A DNA stretch of 18,052 bases from SKVR01 sp964410015 (GTDB lineage Bacteria > Bacteroidota > Bacteroidia > Bacteroidales > UBA7960): NCBI GenBank assembly GCA_964410015.1, contig CAYPFV010000053.1:1-18052 (forward strand). Direction: 5' to 3'. The position numbers were made by a program, and so were the translations under genes. The notes under the pieces are model-generated. The model ran no database searches, was not told the DNA's origin, and saw nothing but the letters and a program-made list of their open reading frames with translations. This document shows positions 15,718-18,052 of the stretch, in pieces (the stretch's first letter is position 1; the number at the start of each line of letters is the position of its first letter).

Positions 15718-15925
15718 TATTATATAACAATTAAAATTCTTCATAACGTCTGTCTCTGTCAAAACCATTCGTTGGTTCATACAATTGTTCTGTTGGCGTT
15801 GGTTTGATTACCAGATAACCTTATACTTTTAGATTGGTGATACTGTTTTTTTATCTTTCAACTATTTCACTGCATTGATGATTTTTAGTAAAGTTATTGA
15901 GCTTTTTAAATTCACCAAAAAAATC

Positions 15926-17431
15926 TTACAACAAAGGCGAAAATTTCAGATCCTTTGCCCTGATCAAAGGTATATGATAAGCAATTCCGACCTGAAAACG
16001 ATGAGCGGGAATTGCAGTAAGTCCAGTCCTGTGAAAGCTATATGCTGCTGAAACAACCCAGTTATCGGATCTGAAAAAAACATCCAGAAACGGGGAAACC
16101 GAAAGTTTTGATGGTGGCTGGATACCCGTGCCGGCAAAATTTCCGTAAGAATACATCAACCCACCTCCATAGCGTAGACCTGCTGAAAAAAAGGATGTTG
16201 GAAAAAACTCTGTCTCTTTTTGCAAGCGTAGTGTCAGGAAATTTCTTATTTCCATAAACTGATAAACAAGATTTTCAGATTGTAACTGTTGAACTTTTCT
16301 TTCAGTGGTTCTTCTTCTGAAATCTGTAATGATTGAAAACCCATATCGCGATTCGTATAATCCGGCCATAAAACCGTAGGTAAGATCATTTCTGTTAAAA
16401 TCAAGAAAACTTCCCAATCGAATTTCAGAAATATACAACCCACTTTTATCAACTCCCGGGAAACTTTCTAATTTGCTGATCAATTTAACATCCCGGGAAG
16501 CGTATGCTTGTGCCAGGGCTGATTTGCTTTTATTGTTTGGTTTGGGTTCCTCAAAATCGTAGAAAGTGATGATGTCGACCATATCTTTATTTTTGGAAGC
16601 CACTGCCAGAATGAGTGGCGAGAATCCATTCCGGTTTACATGAATAAGGTTGGCGCCGCTTTCTGCCAGGTACCATGCCATCACCACGTCATCAGCCAAC
16701 ACAGAGTAAATTAAAGGGGTATTCCCCGATTGATCTTCTGCTTCCAAAAAGGCACCTTCATCGAGGAGTAAACCAGCAGTTTCTTCCTGTCCGTACCACG
16801 CTGCAAGATGCAGTGCAGTGGCTCCATCTTTTGCTTTTTTATCGGTATCGGCATCGTAAAAAAGCAAAAAGTCGGTCATGTAAAAGTTTCCGAACGATGC
16901 TGCAATCATCAAAGGTGTGATACCTTTCTGATTTTGAACATTGATTTTTGCACCTTTCGAATAGAGTGCTTGAGCTACTTCAATATCATCATTATAGGCA
17001 GCATATATCATGGCGCTGTTGCCGCCTATATCCTGATGGTTGATTTTAGATGTTTTTTCAATCAGAGGATAAATGAGCGTGACGTTATCAGAAAGCAGGG
17101 CATACATCAAAGCATTCATACCCTGATAGTCAGTACTATCTACATTGGCACCATTTTCAATCAACAGGTTCATAATCTTATCATTCTCATTTTGTATGCT
17201 ATACATGAGTGCTGAAATACCGTAATAGTCGGCAATATCGGGATTGGCACCTTCCTGAATCAGTATTTCTGCCTGCCTGGTTTTATCCTCAAAAACTGCC
17301 CGTAAAAGACGCAGGTCTTTTTCAATATCTGCATCAAGTGGTGTAGCATTCAGATTTGAAAAAGTAAAAAGCAATAATAGCCCGCCCTGGGAGCAGAATA
17401 TAAAAAAAGAAGAGAAGAAGTGGTATTTCAT
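15926..17431 (-). CDS. Secreted ankyrin-repeat protein with beta-barrel-like C-terminus
   Basis: The 501-residue protein has a signal peptide (hydrophobic 7-25, likely cleavage after 'NLNA', residue 29). Residues about 40-300 hold roughly eight ankyrin repeats with exact 33-residue periodicity: the conserved Gly lies at 71, 104, 137, 170, 203, 236 and 269. Examples are 'GATALHLAAWYGQEETAGLLLDEGA' (203-227) and 'GITPLMIAASFGN' (170-182). Residues about 330-501 are beta-strand-rich with glycines and aromatics ('YISEIRLGSFLDF', 'FSAGLRYGGGLMYSYGNF', 'SAAYSF', 'HRFQVGIAYHIPLI'), which resembles an outer-membrane barrel domain. The ankyrin part would then face the periplasm or the cell surface. 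No partner gene is adjacent. The ankyrin call is firm; the barrel call is inference. Confidence 0.85.
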   Translation of the reverse strand: MKYHFFSSFFIFCSQGGLLLLFTFSNLNATPLDADIEKDLRLLRAVFEDKTRQAEILIQEGANPDIADYYGISALMYSIQNENDKIMNLLIENGANVDSTDYQGMNALMYALLSDNVTLIYPLIEKTSKINHQDIGGNSAMIYAAYNDDIEVAQALYSKGAKINVQNQKGITPLMIAASFGNFYMTDFLLFYDADTDKKAKDGATALHLAAWYGQEETAGLLLDEGAFLEAEDQSGNTPLIYSVLADDVVMAWYLAESGANLIHVNRNGFSPLILAVASKNKDMVDIITFYDFEEPKPNNKSKSALAQAYASRDVKLISKLESFPGVDKSGLYISEIRLGSFLDFNRNDLTYGFMAGLYESRYGFSIITDFRRRTTERKVQQLQSENLVYQFMEIRNFLTLRLQKETEFFPTSFFSAGLRYGGGLMYSYGNFAGTGIQPPSKLSVSPFLDVFFRSDNWVVSAAYSFHRTGLTAIPAHRFQVGIAYHIPLIRAKDLKFSPLL

Positions 17432-17538
17432 TTATGTCTGAATTTTTTTTGGTCACATATCCATACCTGATCTAAAAACACATTTAGTTGCGAATTATGC
17501 TGATCAATTTATATTTAGAATGCTGATATTGAATTTTT

Positions 17539-17669
17539 GAGTCCACTCCGAAAACAAGTTTTCGGCAAATCTGTGTTCATTTTCCGTTTTTAAAACCACT
17601 GATTATCAGTATTTAGCATCTGTGAAAATCTGTGTAATCTGTGGATAATTTACTTTTCAGAGTGGACTC
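17539..17669. mobile_element. 131-bp MITE-like element, copy 2
   Basis: It has the same 10-bp terminal inverted repeats as copy 1: GAGTCCACTC (17539-17548) and GAGTGGACTC (17660-17669). The match extends imperfectly inwards (xGAAAA at both ends). Flanking ATTTTT at 17533-17538 and 17670-17675 forms a 6-bp direct repeat, though low complexity weakens it alone. An internal near-terminal palindrome CCGAAAAC-AA-GTTTTCGG (17548-17565) is perfect here and degraded in copy 1. The orientation is the same as copy 1. Confidence 0.75.
17640..17648 (-). promoter_or_regulatory. DnaA-box match inside element copy 2
   Basis: TGTGGATAA, the exact complement of TTATCCACA, sits at the same internal position as in copy 1. 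Confidence 0.45.
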
Positions 17670-17691
17670 ATTTTTTAAATAAAATAATTGT

Positions 17692-17723
17692 AAGATTTCT
17701 ATCATAATGTCAACGCTACTCGC
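17692..17723 (+). repeat. Edge repeat family, unit A
   Basis: This 32-bp stretch aligns without gaps to 18021-18052 with 5 differences by eye. The shared parts are AGATTTCTA, CATAAT and the core CGCTAC-CGC. Here the core reads TCAACGCTACTCGC. Confidence 0.65.
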
Positions 17724-17979
17724 TTTGTCATTACCCTAATCATCATCCGCGTGTGTGTCCAAAACTTTGTCATGGTTCGGTTCATCAAGTTTATAAGTTG
17801 GATTTCATCATGATTGTTTGGGAAAAATGAAAAAAATATCAAAATTCATACCTGAATACTGACAGATTGTATGTTATATCATAAAAATATCAATAAGATA
17901 CTATAAAAACCTACTTTTCATCTGTTTATAATTTGTAACATATTGTCTATATACTAATTACGACTTTAATGATACCCCG

Positions 17980-17999
17980 ATAATGTCAGCGCTACGCGC
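17980..17999 (+). repeat. Edge repeat family, unit B
   Basis: ATAATGTCAGCGCTACGCGC matches 20 bases of unit C with one difference and of unit A with two. Unlike A and C, it lacks the AGATTTCTA part upstream and is preceded by GATACCCCG. Confidence 0.65.
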
Positions 18000-18020
18000 C
18001 TTTGGGTTCACTGGTAGCAT

Positions 18021-18052
18021 TAGATTTCTAACATAATATCAGCGCTACGCGC
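18021..18052 (+). repeat. Edge repeat family, unit C, reaching the window end
   Basis: This unit carries AGATTTCTA followed by ATAATATCAGCGCTACGCGC and ends exactly at the window boundary, so its full extent is unknown. Its core starts 53 bp after that of unit B. Confidence 0.6.

Larger units (their letters stand above)
17432..18052. other. Repeat-rich non-coding right end
   Basis: These 621 bp hold no plausible gene. They contain element copy 2 (17539-17669) and three copies of a GC-rich-core repeat (from 17692, 17980 and 18021). A 9-base direct repeat, CTTTGTCAT, is at 17723-17731 and 17765-17773. The GC-rich cores stand out from the surrounding AT-rich DNA. The repeat family probably continues beyond the window. 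Confidence 0.6.

Noticed and set aside
15718..15780. N-terminal extension of the small lipoprotein by 21 residues
   Set aside because: The extension would place charged residues before the signal peptide; the ATG at 15717 gives a standard lipoprotein signal.
16675..17215. Plus-strand frames (81 and 135 codons) opposite the ankyrin repeats
   Set aside because: Shadows produced by the periodic ankyrin coding sequence; not supported independently.

Overview
The window looks like chromosomal DNA from a member of the Bacteroidota, probably near the Bacteroidales/Marinilabiliales. The evidence is AT-rich DNA, start codons without Shine-Dalgarno sequences, TAnnTTTG promoter boxes, a FeoA-FeoB fusion followed by a FeoB-associated Cys-rich protein, a multi-repeat DUF349 protein with an acidic N-terminus, and Q+1 signal-peptide cleavage. 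I saw no rRNA, tRNA, CRISPR array, transposase or phage gene. Most genes are core functions.

Layout. 1-883 (minus): nfeD followed by flotillin-like floA, which runs off the left edge. 1146-2180 (minus): clpS and plsY. 2590-3840 (plus): an orphan LolC/E (FtsX-type) permease, closed by a good hairpin terminator shared with the convergent beta-barrel gene (3958-4602, minus). 4685-7045 (minus): a 786-residue protein with five DUF349 repeats. 7506-9691 (minus): a cluster transcribed in the order ZIP metal transporter, hotdog thioesterase, OsmC-like protein and CoA-binding protein. 10068-11996 (minus): dxs. 12562-15312 (plus): a feoAB fusion and its small Cys-rich partner, the ferrous iron uptake unit. 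15298-15717 (minus): a small lipoprotein overlapping the 3' end of that unit. 15926-17431 (minus): a secreted ankyrin-repeat protein with a beta-rich, barrel-like C-terminus. 17432-18052: non-coding and repeat-rich.

The most interesting non-coding signal is a pair of 131-bp elements (9794-9924 and 17539-17669). They have identical 10-bp terminal inverted repeats, a 6-bp direct repeat flanking each copy (ATTGAT; ATTTTT) and a perfect DnaA-box sequence inside each. They look like a non-autonomous mobile element of the MITE type. A second, unrelated repeat family with a GC-rich AGCGCTACGCGC core begins at the right edge. Other points of interest are the ankyrin/beta-barrel architecture, a 42-codon ORF overlapping the feoAB start as ATGA, a dyad upstream of feoAB, and a long hairpin touching the osmC stop codon. 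No complete novel system can be demonstrated from the sequence alone.
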